64,000 nucleotides of DNA from Pandoraea norimbergensis (GCF_001465545.3 NZ_CP013480.3:4836001-4900000); one strand, 5' to 3'. Positions 34,678 to 46,571 are shown, counted from the stretch's first letter. Notes: generated by a model from the sequence alone, not told the origin. A program made the numbers and translations.

Positions 34678-36009
34678 ATGAAGCAACCTTCCCTGCGCAC
34701 GCTCGCCCTGGCCGGCGTCGGTGCGGCCCTGGCGCTCGGCATGAGCACGTCGGCCCTGGCCGCCACTGAGATCCAGTTCTGGCACTCGATGGAATCGGCG
34801 CTCGGCGAGCGCGTGAACCAGATCGCCAACGATTTCAACGCCTCGCAAAGCGATTACAAGATCGTTCCGATCTACAAGGGCAACTACGAGCAGGGCCTGG
34901 CCGCAGGCATCGCTGCTTTCCGTGCCGGCAACGCCCCCGCAATTCTGCAGGTGTACGAAGTGGGTACGGCCACGATGATGCAGGCCACGAAGGCTGTGAA
35001 GCCGGTCTGGCAAGTCATGAAGGACGCCGGCGAGCCGTTCGACGAATCGGCTTTCGTGCCGACGGTCGCGAGCTACTACGCCGACAGCAAGACCAATCAC
35101 CTCGTGTCGATGCCGTTCAACAGCTCGACCCCGGTGCTGTACTACAACAAGGACGCCTTCAAGAAGGCCGGCCTCGATCCGAACACCGCGCCCAAGACCT
35201 GGGCCGACGTGAAGGCCGACGCCACCAAGCTCAAGGCCGCTGGACTCTCGTGCGGTTTCACGATGGGCTGGCAGAGCTGGACGCAGCTCGAGAACTACAG
35301 CGCATGGCAGGCCCTGCCGTTCGCCACGAAGAACAACGGCTTCGACGGTCTTGATGCCAAGCTGGTCTTCAACGGTCCGCAGCAAACCAAGCACATCCAG
35401 TTCTTGGCCGACATGGCCAAGGAAGGCACGTTCACGTATGTGGGCCGCAAGGATGAAGTGACCTCGAAGTTCTACAGCGGCGACTGCGGTATCGCGATGA
35501 CCACCTCGGGTGCCCTCGCCAACATCGCCAAGTACGCCAAGTTCAGCTACGGCGTGGGCATGATGCCGTACGACGCGGACGTGAAGGGTGCCCCGCAGAA
35601 CGCCATCATCGGTGGCGCCAGCCTGTGGGTGCTCGCCGGTAAGTCGTCGGCCGAGTACAAGGGCGTGGCCAAGTTCCTGAACTACCTCACCTCGCCGGCC
35701 GTGGCCGCGAAGTGGCACCAGGACACGGGCTACCTGCCGGTCACCAAGGCCGCCTACGAACTGACCGAGAAGCAAGGCTTCTACGCGAAGAACCCGGGTG
35801 CCGACATGGCCATCAAGCAGATGCTCAACAAGCCGCCTCTGCCGTTCACCCGTGGTCTGCGTCTGGGCAACATGCCGCAGATCCGTACGGTGATCGACGA
35901 AGAACTCGAAGGCGTGTGGAGCGGCAAGCAAACGCCGAAGGCCGCGCTGGATAAGGCGGTGGCCCGTGGCGACGACCTGCTGCGCCGCTTCGAAAAGTCG
36001 GGAAGCTAA
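34678..36009 (+). CDS. ugpB: sn-glycerol-3-phosphate ABC transporter, periplasmic binding protein
   Basis: A 443-residue binding protein. The signal peptide [29 protein letters not shown] is cleaved before [43 protein letters not shown], which is the UgpB N-terminus. [20 protein letters not shown] ([22 protein letters not shown]), [15 protein letters not shown] and [12 protein letters not shown] are also characteristic. It binds glycerol-3-phosphate and glycerophosphodiesters. GGAG precedes the ATG; the frame is open 31 codons upstream. A strong terminator separates it from ugpA. Confidence 0.96.
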   Translation: MKQPSLRTLALAGVGAALALGMSTSALAATEIQFWHSMESALGERVNQIANDFNASQSDYKIVPIYKGNYEQGLAAGIAAFRAGNAPAILQVYEVGTATMMQATKAVKPVWQVMKDAGEPFDESAFVPTVASYYADSKTNHLVSMPFNSSTPVLYYNKDAFKKAGLDPNTAPKTWADVKADATKLKAAGLSCGFTMGWQSWTQLENYSAWQALPFATKNNGFDGLDAKLVFNGPQQTKHIQFLADMAKEGTFTYVGRKDEVTSKFYSGDCGIAMTTSGALANIAKYAKFSYGVGMMPYDADVKGAPQNAIIGGASLWVLAGKSSAEYKGVAKFLNYLTSPAVAAKWHQDTGYLPVTKAAYELTEKQGFYAKNPGADMAIKQMLNKPPLPFTRGLRLGNMPQIRTVIDEELEGVWSGKQTPKAALDKAVARGDDLLRRFEKSGS

Positions 36010-36087
36010 GCGCTACCCCGCACACGGCACTGACAGCGATGCGCGTGCATTTCGTGCATCGGCCAATATGACCGTGACGTTACAATG

Positions 36088-36130
36088 ACGCCACCCGGCC
36101 CGCCCACGCGGGCCGGGTTGGCGTTTTTTT
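36088..36130 (+). terminator. strong hairpin terminator between ugpB and ugpA
   Basis: A 16-base-pair stem (ACGCCACCCGGCCCGC, 36088-36103, with its complement at 36108-36124 and one bulged T) closes on CCAC and is followed by seven T residues ending at 36130. It lies within the operon, so it should reduce expression of ugpAECQ relative to the binding protein. Confidence 0.88.
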
Positions 36131-36147
36131 CATTGGTTCAAATCGTT

Positions 36148-37044
36148 ATGGCGCACAACTCAAGAGAACGCCCTCGCTTCGGTACCGGCTGGCTGCCGTA
36201 CGCGCTCGTCGCTCCGCAGCTATTCATTACCGTCGTGTTCTTTCTGTGGCCCGCGGGCGAGGCCCTGTGGCAATCGACATCGACGCAGGACGCATTCGGG
36301 CTCTCCAGCCAGTTCGTCGGCTTCGACAACTTCACCTCGCTCTGGCGCGACCCGCTCTATCTCGCCTCGTTTCGCACTACGATGATTTTCAGCGGACTGG
36401 TGACGGTCTGCGGGCTGGTGATCTCGCTGCTGCTCGCCGCCATGGCCGATCGCGTCACGCGCGGCAAGCGCGTGTACCAGACGCTGCTCATCTGGCCGTA
36501 CGCGGTCGCCCCGGCGATTGCGGCGGTGTTGTGGGCGTTTCTGTTCAACCCGAGTATCGGCCTCGTGACCTACGGGCTCGGCAAACTCGGCGTGGAATGG
36601 AACCACGCGCTGAACGGCGGTCAGGCGATGTTCCTGGTCGTGCTCGCGTCGATCTGGAAACAGATCAGCTACAACTTCCTGTTCTTCTACGCCGGTTTGC
36701 AGGCGATTCCGCGCTCGCTGGTCGAAGCGGCGGCTATCGACGGTGCCGGTCCGGTGCGGCGTTTCTTCGGGCTAGTGCTGCCGCTGATCTCGCCGACCAC
36801 ATTCTTCCTGCTCGTGGTGAACCTCGTGTACTCGTTCTTCGACACCTTCCCGGTGATCGATGCCGCCACCGGCGGCGGCCCCGGCCAGTCGACCATGACG
36901 CTCATCTACAAGATCTACTCGGAAGGCTTCAAGGGGCTCGACCTCGGTAGCTCGGCTGCCCAGTCGGTGGTGCTGATGGCAATCGTCATCGTGCTCACGG
37001 TCGTGCAGTTCCGCTTCATCGAACGCAAGGTGCAATACGCATGA
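36148..37044 (+). CDS. ugpA: sn-glycerol-3-phosphate ABC transporter permease UgpA
   Basis: A 298-residue inner-membrane permease with six predicted helices and the binding-protein-dependent EAA loop [28 protein letters not shown] at about residues 194-220. [23 protein letters not shown] and [16 protein letters not shown] are typical of UgpA. It pairs with UgpE and the ATPase UgpC. The start at 36148 was chosen since the 21 upstream codons of the frame run into the terminator hairpin. Its stop overlaps the ugpE start by four bases. Confidence 0.96.
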   Translation: MAHNSRERPRFGTGWLPYALVAPQLFITVVFFLWPAGEALWQSTSTQDAFGLSSQFVGFDNFTSLWRDPLYLASFRTTMIFSGLVTVCGLVISLLLAAMADRVTRGKRVYQTLLIWPYAVAPAIAAVLWAFLFNPSIGLVTYGLGKLGVEWNHALNGGQAMFLVVLASIWKQISYNFLFFYAGLQAIPRSLVEAAAIDGAGPVRRFFGLVLPLISPTTFFLLVVNLVYSFFDTFPVIDAATGGGPGQSTMTLIYKIYSEGFKGLDLGSSAAQSVVLMAIVIVLTVVQFRFIERKVQYA

Positions 37045-37886
37045 TCGAGAACCGTCGCGGCCTGGACATCTTCTGCCACGTCATGCTGGTGATTGGCGTG
37101 CTGCTGGTGGTCTTTCCGCTCTACGTGGCGTTTGTCGCCGCCACGATGAACGAGCGCGAAATTTTCAACGTGCCTCTGTCGCTCATCCCGAGCACGCACC
37201 TGCTGGATAATCTCAGCACGGTGTGGGGCCGGGGCACGGGCGACTCGGCGATGCCGTTCGGCCTGATGCTCGGCAACAGCCTGCTGATGGCACTGGTCAT
37301 CACGATCGGCAAGATCTCGGTGTCGATTCTGTCGGCCTTCGCCATCGTGTATTTCCGCTTCCCGTTGCGCAATCTGTTCTTCTGGCTGATCTTCGTCACG
37401 CTGATGCTGCCGGTGGAAGTGCGTATTTTCCCGACGGTGCAGGTGATCTCGAGCCTCGGGCTCATCAACAGTTACGTCGGTCTGACCGTGCCGCTCATCG
37501 CGTCGGCCACGGCCACGTTCCTGTTCCGGCAGTTCTTCATGACGCTGCCCGATGAACTCGTGGAAGCAGCACGCATCGATGGCGCCGGCCCGATGCGTTT
37601 CTTCGTGGACGTGGTGCTGCCGCTCTCGAAGACGAACATCGCGGCGCTCTTCGTCATCACCTTCATCTATGGCTGGAATCAGTACCTGTGGCCGATTCTG
37701 GTGACCAACGCGCCGTCGATGACAACGGCCGTGGTGGGCATCAAGAGCATGATCGGCAGCGGGGATACCGCCACGCAATGGCAGCTCGTGATGAGCGCCA
37801 CGCTACTCGCGATGCTCCCGCCGCTCGCTGTGGTGCTGCTCATGCAGCGTTGGTTCGTGCGCGGTCTGGTCGATTCGGAAAAGTAA
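37041..37886 (+). CDS. ugpE: sn-glycerol-3-phosphate ABC transporter permease UgpE
   Basis: A 281-residue permease, six predicted helices. It begins [51 protein letters not shown], the UgpE signature, and the EAA loop is [47 protein letters not shown] is characteristic. It starts within the ugpA stop (ATGA), so the two permeases are translationally coupled, and is two bases from ugpC. Confidence 0.97.
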   Translation: MIENRRGLDIFCHVMLVIGVLLVVFPLYVAFVAATMNEREIFNVPLSLIPSTHLLDNLSTVWGRGTGDSAMPFGLMLGNSLLMALVITIGKISVSILSAFAIVYFRFPLRNLFFWLIFVTLMLPVEVRIFPTVQVISSLGLINSYVGLTVPLIASATATFLFRQFFMTLPDELVEAARIDGAGPMRFFVDVVLPLSKTNIAALFVITFIYGWNQYLWPILVTNAPSMTTAVVGIKSMIGSGDTATQWQLVMSATLLAMLPPLAVVLLMQRWFVRGLVDSEK

Positions 37887-37888
37887 TC

Positions 37889-38982
<1,094 letters not shown>

Positions 38983-38986
<4 letters not shown>

Positions 38987-39762
38987 GCGAAAGCGCAACG
39001 CCTTCTCATTTGTGGCGCGCGTGGCCATACCCGCGCATCGTGTCTCATCGGGGGGGCGGCAAACTGGCCCCCGAGAACACGTTGGCGGCGTTCGAGACCG
39101 GCGCTTCACTCGGCCTGCAAATGGTCGAGTTCGACGCCAAACTCTCGGCGGATAACGTCGTCTTCCTGCTGCACGACGATACGGTCGATCGCACCAGCAA
39201 CGGCCACGGTGCCGCCGCGCAGATGACCTACGACGAGATCGCGAAGCTCGACGCCGGGGCTTGGTTCGACGAGCGCTTTGCCGGACAGGTGATGCCCACG
39301 CTGGCGCAGGTCGCCGAGCGCTGTCAGGCACTCGGTCTCGCCGCGAACGTCGAGATCAAGCCTTGCCCGGGGCGGGAAGTCGAGACGGGCACGCTCGTGG
39401 CGCTGGCCGTGCAGGCGCTGTGGCCCGCCCATGGGCTGCCGCCGCTGCTCTCATCGTTCTCTTACGAAGCCCTTGAAGCCGCCGCCAAGGCCGCCCCCGA
39501 GTTGCCTCGTGGGATGCTCTACGAAGCCGTGCCGGCCCACTGGCGCGATGACGCGAAGGCGCTTGCCACCGTGTCGCTGCACGCCAGCCATAAGCACCTC
39601 GACGGCCCGCAGGTCGCCGAGATCAAGGCGGCCGGGCTGCAAATGCTGGTCTATACGGTCAACGATCCGGCCCGTGCCCGGGAGCTGGCCGCTTGGGGCG
39701 TGGACGCCATCTGCACCGATCGTATCGACCTGATCGGCGCTGATTTTCTCGCCGACGCCTGA
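38983..39762 (+). CDS. ugpQ: glycerophosphodiester phosphodiesterase UgpQ
   Basis: A 259-residue cytoplasmic GDPD enzyme that hydrolyses glycerophosphodiesters to sn-glycerol-3-phosphate and an alcohol. The catalytic regions [48 protein letters not shown] and [11 protein letters not shown] carry the expected His, Glu and Asp residues; the C-terminal [28 protein letters not shown] is typical. The four-base overlap with ugpC couples translation. No signal peptide is present, matching UgpQ rather than periplasmic GlpQ. Confidence 0.95.
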
Positions 39763-39926
39763 GGATAGGCGGTTGGGGGGAGGCGTTATCTCTCCCCCTG
39801 AAACTGGCGGGCGGGGGCGCAAGGCGGCATAATAGGGCGTTCCCTTCGCCCAGCCTACCAAGCGGCCCGGTGCAGCCCGAAATCCCTTTCGAGCGCCGGG
39901 CTGGACGATTTCAAGCCAAGCCGCCC

Positions 39927-40526
39927 ATGCCGTATATCTATCTCGCTTCGCAAAGTCCCCGCCGTCAGGATCTGCTGCACCAACTCGGTGTGCGTTTCGA
40001 ACTGCTGCTCCCCTCCGCCGACGAAGACGCCGAAGCGCTCGAAGCCGTCCTGCCCGGTGAACCGCCCGACAATTACGTCCAGCGCGTGACCCGCGCGAAA
40101 GCCGAAGCTGCCATTGCCCGGCTCGCCCGCGCCGGTCTGCCCGATGCCCCCATCCTCGCCGCCGATACCACCGTTTGTCTGGACGGCACGATTCTCGGCA
40201 AGCCGTTCGACGACGCCGATGCCCGCGCGGTGCTCTCGCGTCTGTCCGGTACACGCCACCGCGTGCTCACCGCCGTGGCGGTGTGTACGGGGGATCAGAT
40301 TCGTCAGGCGGTGAATATCTCGCATGTCTGGTTCCGGCCGCTGCGCACGGAAGAAATCGAACGTTATGTCGCGTCGGGCGAAGCCATGGGCAAAGCCGGC
40401 GCTTACGGTATTCAAGGCAAGGCCGCCGAATTCGTCATGCGAATCGACGGCAGCTATTCCGGCATCATGGGCCTGCCGCTCTGCGAAACCGCTGCGCTGC
40501 TGCGACAAGCGGGCGTCGACTTCTGA
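39927..40526 (+). CDS. maf: Maf family nucleotide pyrophosphatase
   Basis: A 199-residue Maf protein. It begins [27 protein letters not shown] with the Maf SxSPRR signature, and has [54 protein letters not shown] and [42 protein letters not shown]. Such enzymes remove non-canonical nucleotides, and this one looks like the dTTP/UTP (YhdE) class. The ATG at 39927 is preferred to an upstream GTG at 39870. It is 42 bases before rng, the usual pairing. Confidence 0.94.
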   Translation: MPYIYLASQSPRRQDLLHQLGVRFELLLPSADEDAEALEAVLPGEPPDNYVQRVTRAKAEAAIARLARAGLPDAPILAADTTVCLDGTILGKPFDDADARAVLSRLSGTRHRVLTAVAVCTGDQIRQAVNISHVWFRPLRTEEIERYVASGEAMGKAGAYGIQGKAAEFVMRIDGSYSGIMGLPLCETAALLRQAGVDF

Positions 40527-40568
40527 CGCGTACCGAATTCCCAAGAATTTGAGTCTGGTCGACACTTT

Positions 40569-42038
40569 ATGAACGAAGACATTCTGGTCAACATCACGCC
40601 GCAAGAGACGCGCGTAGCGCTCATGCAAATCGGCGCGGTGCAGGAGTTGCACATCGAGCGCACGCTCTCGCGTGGCCTCGTGGGCAATATCTATCTGGGC
40701 AAAGTCGTACGGGTACTGCCCGGCATGCAATCGGCATTCATCGATATCGGTCTGGAGCGCGCCGCGTTCCTGCACGTGGCCGATATCTGGCATCCCCGCA
40801 CGAGCAACGATACGTCGGTGCCTCACCCGCAACCGCCCATCGAGAAGACGGTGTTCGAGGGCCAGACGCTGATGGTTCAGGTCATCAAAGACCCGATCGG
40901 CACGAAAGGCGCGCGACTGTCGACGCAGGTGAGCATCGCCGGGCGCACGCTGGTGTATCTGCCGCAAGAGCCGCATATCGGCATCTCGCAGCGTATCGAG
41001 AGCGAGGCGGAGCGCGAAGCGCTGCGCAGCAAGATTCAAGCGCTGGTGCCTGCCGACGAGAAGGGCGGCTTCATCGTGCGCACGATCGCGGAAGACGCCG
41101 CCGATGCCGAGTTGGCCAACGACATCGCCTATCTGCGCAAGTCGTGGCAGACCATCGGCGAACAGAGCACCCGTGTGCCGGCGCCCTCGCTGCTGTATCA
41201 GGATCTGAATCTGGCGCAGCGCGTGCTGCGCGACTTCGTGCATGAGGAAACCGGCAAGATTCTGGTGGACTCGCGCGAAACGTTCCAGAAACTGGCCGAC
41301 TTTGCCGCCATTTACACGCCCGCCGTGCTGAGCAAGCTCACGCACTACACGGGCGAGCGGCCGCTGTTCGACCTGTACAACGTGGAGACGGAAATCGAGC
41401 GCGCGCTTTCGCGGCGCGTGGATCTGAAGTCGGGCGGGTATCTGATGATCGATCAGACCGAAGCGATGACGACGATCGACGTGAACACCGGCGGCTATGT
41501 CGGTGCGCGCAACTTCGACGACACGATCTTCAAGACGAATCTGGAAGCGGCGCTGATGATCGCGCGCCAGTTGCGCCTGCGCAATCTGGGCGGCATCATC
41601 ATCATCGACTTCATCGACATGGAAAGCGCCGACCATCGCGACTCCGTGCTCGCCGAACTGAAGAAGGCACTGTCGCGCGATCGCACGCGCATTACGGTGA
41701 ACGGCTTCTCGCAACTCGGGCTGGTGGAGATGACGCGCAAGCGCACGCGCGAATCGCTGGCTCACGTGCTGTGTGAGCCGTGCGCGATTTGTCAGGGCAA
41801 GGGGCAGGTGAAGACGCCGCGCACGCTGTGCTACGACATCCTGCGCGAAATTCTGCGTGAGTCGCGCCAGTTCAACCCGCGTGAATTCCGTCTGATCGCG
41901 TCACAAGAAGTGGTGGACCTGTTCCTCGAAGAGGAATCGCAACACCTCGCCATGCTCATCGACTTCATCGGCAAGCCGATTTCGTTGCAGGTGGAATCGT
42001 CGTTCCACCAAGATCAGTACGACATCATCCTGATGTAA
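40569..42038 (+). CDS. rng: ribonuclease G
   Basis: A 489-residue RNase E/G family endoribonuclease, the length of RNase G without the RNase E scaffold. It begins MNEDILVNITPQETRVALMQIGAVQELHIERTLSRGLVGNIYLGKVVRVLPGMQSAFIDIGLERAAFLH, with the S1 domain. The catalytic site is in GGYLMIDQTEAMTTIDVNTGGYVG and IIIIDFIDM. The zinc-link Cys pair is in CEPCAICQGKG. It processes 16S rRNA 5' ends and degrades mRNA. It is the last gene of the housekeeping block. Confidence 0.97.
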   Translation: MNEDILVNITPQETRVALMQIGAVQELHIERTLSRGLVGNIYLGKVVRVLPGMQSAFIDIGLERAAFLHVADIWHPRTSNDTSVPHPQPPIEKTVFEGQTLMVQVIKDPIGTKGARLSTQVSIAGRTLVYLPQEPHIGISQRIESEAEREALRSKIQALVPADEKGGFIVRTIAEDAADAELANDIAYLRKSWQTIGEQSTRVPAPSLLYQDLNLAQRVLRDFVHEETGKILVDSRETFQKLADFAAIYTPAVLSKLTHYTGERPLFDLYNVETEIERALSRRVDLKSGGYLMIDQTEAMTTIDVNTGGYVGARNFDDTIFKTNLEAALMIARQLRLRNLGGIIIIDFIDMESADHRDSVLAELKKALSRDRTRITVNGFSQLGLVEMTRKRTRESLAHVLCEPCAICQGKGQVKTPRTLCYDILREILRESRQFNPREFRLIASQEVVDLFLEEESQHLAMLIDFIGKPISLQVESSFHQDQYDIILM

Positions 42039-42063
42039 TCACCCTCGCGCGCGTCGCTCTCTC

Positions 42064-43302
42064 ATGCCCTACTCCAACTACGACAATCTGGCGGCATCCA
42101 GCGAGGCGCTCGACAAGCACGCGGTCGCGCGACATTCGACCTGGGTCAGTATCTGGGTCAATGTCGTGCTCACCACGGCGCAGATCGTGATCGGCATCTT
42201 CGCCCGCTCACAAGCATTGATCGCCGACGGTATCCACTCGTTCTCGGACATCGTCTCCGATTTCGTGGTGCTGGCCGCTGCACGCGGCAGCGCCCGGGCA
42301 CCGGACGCCGATCACCCCTACGGCCACAGCCGCTACGAGAACGCCGCATCGTTGTTTCTCGGCGCCATTTTGCTGGTGGTCGGCGCGGGCATGCTGTGGC
42401 GCGGTGTCGAACGCTTGCTTCATCCGGAAGAAATTCCGGAAGTCCACGCCATTGCGCTCGCGGTGGCCGTGCTCGTGCTGGTCTGCAAGGAAGGCCTTTT
42501 TCGCTACATGCTTCGCGCGGCACAGCGTGTGCGCTCGGCAATGCTCGTCGCCAATGCGTGGCACGCGCGCTCCGACGCGCTGTCGTCGCTGGTGGTGGCC
42601 TGCGGCATTCTGGGTAATCTGGCCGGCTACCGCCTGCTCGATCCGCTCGCGGCAGCACTCGTCGGCCTGATGATCGGCCGCACCGGCTGGAAATTTGGCT
42701 GGAACGCGTTGCAAGACCTGATCGACCGGGGCGTGGACGACGCCACGATGGTCGACATCCGGCAGCATTTGCTGAATACGCCGGGGGTGCGCGCCATCGA
42801 CATGCTGCGCACGCGTCGCATGGGCGACGAGATCGTGGTCGACGTGCACGTTCTCGTCGATGCGCGGCTGTCGGTGTCGGAAGGTCACTACATCGCGGAA
42901 CAGGCGCGGGCCGCGGTGATGAACGTGCCGCAAATTCTCGATGTGCTCGTGCACGTCGATCCCGAGAGCGATACGAAAGGCACCGCCTTGCAGCAATGGC
43001 CGGCACGCGCGGCAATCGTCGCCGCCGCCGAAGTGCTTTGCCGGGCGAACGCGTTGGCGCTGCACGACGTGAAGCTGCATTACATCAACAACGGGCTCGA
43101 AGCCGACGTGATCGTGGAGGGACTGCATGAACCGGCAACGTCCGCAGAGCACGCGGTGCAGGGCGACGCTTGCGGCGAATATGCCTCGCAAACCGTCGCC
43201 GACGCGCTCGCGGCGCGCTTCGGGCTGCGGCACGTGAGAGTGCTGCGTGTCACGGGCGAAACCATCACCGTGTCGTCGACAGCGTCGGCCGAATCTGCGT
43301 AA
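42064..43302 (+). CDS. cation diffusion facilitator (CDF) family metal transporter
   Basis: A 412-residue CDF protein. Five or six membrane helices lie in residues about 25-215, with the metal-site motifs DGIHSFSDIVSD in TM2 and HARSDALSS in TM5, plus the HPYGHSRYEN loop. The cytoplasmic ferredoxin-like domain follows (GVRAIDMLRTRRMGDEIVVDVHVLVD). About 110 further residues at the C-terminus contain a second related domain, making it longer than FieF (300). It should export Zn, Fe, Co or similar divalent ions in exchange for protons. It begins 25 bases after rng. Confidence 0.92.
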   Translation: MPYSNYDNLAASSEALDKHAVARHSTWVSIWVNVVLTTAQIVIGIFARSQALIADGIHSFSDIVSDFVVLAAARGSARAPDADHPYGHSRYENAASLFLGAILLVVGAGMLWRGVERLLHPEEIPEVHAIALAVAVLVLVCKEGLFRYMLRAAQRVRSAMLVANAWHARSDALSSLVVACGILGNLAGYRLLDPLAAALVGLMIGRTGWKFGWNALQDLIDRGVDDATMVDIRQHLLNTPGVRAIDMLRTRRMGDEIVVDVHVLVDARLSVSEGHYIAEQARAAVMNVPQILDVLVHVDPESDTKGTALQQWPARAAIVAAAEVLCRANALALHDVKLHYINNGLEADVIVEGLHEPATSAEHAVQGDACGEYASQTVADALAARFGLRHVRVLRVTGETITVSSTASAESA

Positions 43303-43329
43303 CGTCTGTCGGCAAAGGTATCGAAAACA

Positions 43330-43357
43330 AAAAACGGCGCTTCATCAGCGCCGTTTT
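43330..43357. terminator. bidirectional intrinsic terminator
   Basis: AAAACGGCGC (43331-43340) pairs with GCGCCGTTTT (43348-43357) around TTCATCA. It lies between the convergent CDF and rfbC genes and has A/T tracts on both sides. Confidence 0.9.
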
Positions 43358-43382
43358 CCATGCAATCACCAACACCACCAGC

Positions 43383-43931
43383 TTAGTCTTCGTGCTTGTA
43401 GTCGGCGAACAGCATGCCTTGCTTGTCCTTGTCCGATACGAGCGGCGTGATGCCGTCGAGGGGCCAGGGAATCGCCAGCGACGGATCGTCCCAACGAATG
43501 CAGCGCTCGAACTGCGGCGCCCAGTAGTCGGTCGTCTTGTACAGCACTTCAGCGTTCTCCGATGTCACGACAAAGCCGTGCGCAAAGCCCGCCGGAATCC
43601 ACAACTGCTTCTTGTTCTCAGCGCTCAACACCTCGGCAACCCACTTGCCGAAGGTCGGTGAACCCTCGCGAATATCGACGGCCACATCGTAGATTTCGCC
43701 CTGCAACACGCGCACGAGCTTGCCCTGCGGTTGCTTGACCTGATAATGCAAGCCGCGCAGGACACCGCGCGCCGAGCGCGACTGGTTGTCCTGCACGAAC
43801 GAGAACGTGCCGCCCAGCGACTCATTGAAGTTGCGCTGGTTGAAGCTCTCGAAGAAATGGCCGCGCGAGTCGCCGAACACCTTGGGTTCGATGACACACA
43901 CAGCCGGAATGGCGGTCGGGGTGACTTTCAT
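43383..43931 (-). CDS. rfbC: dTDP-4-dehydrorhamnose 3,5-epimerase
   Basis: A 182-residue RmlC-type cupin, normal length. It contains KVTPTAIPAVCVIEPKVFGDSRGHFFESFNQRNFNE, QDNQSRSARGVLRGLHYQVKQPQGKLVRVLQGEIYDVAVDIR, with the catalytic His in LRGLHYQ, and WIPAGFAHGFVV. It epimerises C3 and C5 of dTDP-4-keto-6-deoxyglucose on the way to dTDP-L-rhamnose. It is last in the leftward rfbB-rfbA-rfbC group, 68 bases after rfbA. The reductase gene rfbD is not in the window. Confidence 0.96.
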   Translation of the reverse strand: MKVTPTAIPAVCVIEPKVFGDSRGHFFESFNQRNFNESLGGTFSFVQDNQSRSARGVLRGLHYQVKQPQGKLVRVLQGEIYDVAVDIREGSPTFGKWVAEVLSAENKKQLWIPAGFAHGFVVTSENAEVLYKTTDYWAPQFERCIRWDDPSLAIPWPLDGITPLVSDKDKQGMLFADYKHED

Positions 43932-43999
43932 AACAGTTACCGGTAAATATCAGGAGACGGCAGCGAACGGGCGCTCGGCCCATTCGACACGCTGGCAAA

Positions 44000-44887
44000 T
44001 CAGAACACGCGCTCGCGCAACATCGCCAGCAGGTACTGGCCGTAGCCATTCTTCGCCAACGGTTGCGCCAGCGCTTCAATCGCGGCGGCATCGATCCAGC
44101 CACGACGGTAGGCAATCTCCTCCGGGCAGGCCACCTTCAGGCCCTGACGGCTTTCGATCGTCTGAATGAATGTGCTCGCTTCCAGCATCGACTCATGCGT
44201 GCCAGTGTCGAGCCACGCGTAACCGCGTCCCATGATCTGCACATTCAGCTTGCCGCGCCGCAAATACTCGTTGTTGACGTCGGTAATTTCCAGTTCGCCG
44301 CGCAGCGACGGCTTGATCGAGCGGGCGATTTCGATGACATCGTTATCGCAGAAATACAGGCCCGTCACGGCGTAGCGTGACTTCGGCTCTTTCGGCTTCT
44401 CGACGAGTTCGATGGCCTTGCCCGCATCATCGAACGTCACCACGCCGTAACGCTCGGGGTCGTGCACCGGATAGGCGAACACGGACGCCCCTTCGGTTTG
44501 TGCATTCGCGGCCGACAACAGGCCCGCGAAGTCATGCCCGTAGAACAGGTTGTCACCCAGCACCAGCGCGCACGGATCGTTGCCGATGAAGTCTGCGCCG
44601 ATCAGGAAGGCCTGCGCGAGGCCATCCGGCGAGGGCTGCACAGCGTACTGAAGATTCAGGCCCCACTGGCTGCCGTCGCCGAGCAGTTGCTCGAAACGTG
44701 GCGTGTCCTGTGGGGTCGAGATGATCAGGATGTCGCGAATGCCCGCCAGCATCAGCGTGCTGAGCGGGTAGTAGATCATCGGCTTGTCGTACACCGGCAG
44801 CAACTGCTTCGAGACGGCCAGCGTGGCCGGATACAGTCGTGTGCCGGAGCCGCCGGCGAGAATGATGCCCTTGCGTTTGATGCTCAT
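44000..44887 (-). CDS. rfbA: glucose-1-phosphate thymidylyltransferase
   Basis: A 295-residue RmlA enzyme making dTDP-glucose from dTTP and glucose-1-phosphate. It begins [82 protein letters not shown], the [20 protein letters not shown] segment and [15 protein letters not shown] are all signature regions. The start at 44887 is set by similarity and GAGG five bases upstream. It is 13 bases from rfbB. Confidence 0.97.
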   Translation of the reverse strand: MSIKRKGIILAGGSGTRLYPATLAVSKQLLPVYDKPMIYYPLSTLMLAGIRDILIISTPQDTPRFEQLLGDGSQWGLNLQYAVQPSPDGLAQAFLIGADFIGNDPCALVLGDNLFYGHDFAGLLSAANAQTEGASVFAYPVHDPERYGVVTFDDAGKAIELVEKPKEPKSRYAVTGLYFCDNDVIEIARSIKPSLRGELEITDVNNEYLRRGKLNVQIMGRGYAWLDTGTHESMLEASTFIQTIESRQGLKVACPEEIAYRRGWIDAAAIEALAQPLAKNGYGQYLLAMLRERVF

Positions 44888-44900
44888 GCGCGCCTCGGTC

Positions 44901-45959
44901 TTATTTCTGATAATGCGTTTCGATCCAGCGCTGATACTCACCCGATTGCACCTGGCGCACCCATTCCCCATTGGCGAGGTACCACTGCACTGTCTTGCGC
45001 ATGCCGGTCTCGAAGGTTTCGGCCGGACGCCAGCCCAGTTCACGCTCAAGCTTGCGAGCATCGATGGCGTAACGCCGGTCGTGGCCCGGGCGGTCGGTCA
45101 CGAACGTGATCTGTTCGCCATACGACTTGCCATCGGCGCGCGGTGACAGCTCATCGAGCAACGTGCACAGGTGCTTCACTACCGACAGGTTGTTCTGTTC
45201 GTTCCAGCCACCCACGTTGTAGACCTCACCCAATGCGCCCTTGGCAAGCACTTCGCGAATCGCCGAGCAATGATCGCCGACGTACAGCCAGTCGCGCACA
45301 TTGCTGCCGTCGCCGTAAATCGGCAGCGGCTTGCCCGCAAGCGCGTTGGCGATGACCAGCGGAATCAGCTTCTCGGGGAATTGGTACGGACCATAGTTGT
45401 TCGAGCAGTTCGTCGTGAGTACCGGCAGGCCGTAGGTGTGGTGATACGCACGCACCAGATGGTCGGACCCGGCTTTCGACGCCGAGTATGGGCTGTTGGG
45501 CGCGTACGGCGTGGTTTCGGTGAACGCGGGATCGGTCGGGCTCAGCGAGCCGTAGACTTCGTCGGTCGACACATGCAGGAAACGGAACGCGTCGCGTGCG
45601 TCGTCTTCGAGCGTGCCCCAGTAGGCGCGCGCGGCTTCGAGCATCGTGAACGTACCGACGATGTTGGTTTGCACGAACTCACCCGGGCCATGAATCGAGC
45701 GGTCGACGTGGCTTTCCGCCGCGAAATGCAGCACGGCGCGCGGACGATGTTCGACGTAGAGCCGGTCAAGCGCAGCACGATCGCAGATGTCGATCTGTGC
45801 GAAACGATGACGTGCATCGTGTTCGAGACTCGCCAGATTGGCCAGATTGCCGGCGTAGGTGAGTTTGTCGAGGGTCACCACCGGCTCGTCGTTTTGCGCC
45901 AACCAGTCTAGAACGAAATTTGCACCGATAAATCCGGCGCCGCCGGTCACGAAGATCAT
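44901..45959 (-). CDS. rfbB: dTDP-glucose 4,6-dehydratase
   Basis: A 352-residue extended SDR enzyme that dehydrates dTDP-glucose to dTDP-4-keto-6-deoxyglucose. The NAD-binding [15 protein letters not shown] is at the N-terminus. The [54 protein letters not shown] and [18 protein letters not shown] segments are diagnostic for RmlB. It is the first gene of the leftward dTDP-rhamnose group, which probably feeds O-antigen or glycoconjugate synthesis. Confidence 0.97.
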   Translation of the reverse strand: MIFVTGGAGFIGANFVLDWLAQNDEPVVTLDKLTYAGNLANLASLEHDARHRFAQIDICDRAALDRLYVEHRPRAVLHFAAESHVDRSIHGPGEFVQTNIVGTFTMLEAARAYWGTLEDDARDAFRFLHVSTDEVYGSLSPTDPAFTETTPYAPNSPYSASKAGSDHLVRAYHHTYGLPVLTTNCSNNYGPYQFPEKLIPLVIANALAGKPLPIYGDGSNVRDWLYVGDHCSAIREVLAKGALGEVYNVGGWNEQNNLSVVKHLCTLLDELSPRADGKSYGEQITFVTDRPGHDRRYAIDARKLERELGWRPAETFETGMRKTVQWYLANGEWVRQVQSGEYQRWIETHYQK

Positions 45960-45986
45960 GAGTATCGAGAGTTGAGAGAAGTAGAT

Positions 45987-46571
45987 TTAGCGGGTGCGCG
46001 GCACGCGCCCCATCAAGAAGAATTCGTCGTTCGGCCGCATGGACACCGCGTTCGCAATGCGATTGGACATGCCGAAAAACGCCGTGATCGCCGCAATATC
46101 CCAGATGTCCTCGTCGTCGAGGCCGTGGTCGCGCAGCTCGGCGTAATCCTGATCGCCCACTTCGTGAGCGCGTTCGCAGACCTTCATCGCGTACGTCAGG
46201 ATGGCCTTCTGACGTGCGCTCAGGTCGGCTTTCAGATAGTTGACAGCCACCTGATCGGCCAGCAACGGCTGCTTTTCATAAATGCGCACCAGCGCGCCAT
46301 GCGCCACCACGCAATACAGACATTGGTTGGCGGCACTCGTGACCACCACGATCATTTCGCGCTCGCCCTTGCTGAGGTTGCCCTCTTTGAGCATGAGCGC
46401 ATCGTGATACGCGAAAAACGCGCGAAACTCGTCGGGACGGTGCGCCAGCGCCAAAAACACGTTCGGAATGAAGCCCGCCTTTTCCTGCACTTCGTCGATA
46501 CGCGCCCGAATGTCCGCCGGCAGACTCGCCAGGTCGGGCACAGGAAAACGACTGATCGGCGGCTGGCTCAT
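45987..46571 (-). CDS. AhpD-like/peroxidase-related protein (carboxymuconolactone decarboxylase family)
   Basis: A 194-residue all-helical protein of the AhpD-like superfamily. The redox CxxCxxxH motif is present as CLYCVVAHG, preceded by SKGEREMIVVVTSAANQ, and followed by a segment typical of uncharacterised peroxidase-related enzymes (LSARQKAILTYAMKVCERAHEVGDQDYAELRDHGLDDEDIWDIAAITAFFGMSNRIANA). It presumably reduces peroxides using thiols, but its substrate is not known. It is 27 bases upstream of rfbB on the same strand and 89 bases downstream of msbA, so the three may share a transcript. Confidence 0.88.
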   Translation of the reverse strand: MSQPPISRFPVPDLASLPADIRARIDEVQEKAGFIPNVFLALAHRPDEFRAFFAYHDALMLKEGNLSKGEREMIVVVTSAANQCLYCVVAHGALVRIYEKQPLLADQVAVNYLKADLSARQKAILTYAMKVCERAHEVGDQDYAELRDHGLDDEDIWDIAAITAFFGMSNRIANAVSMRPNDEFFLMGRVPRTR

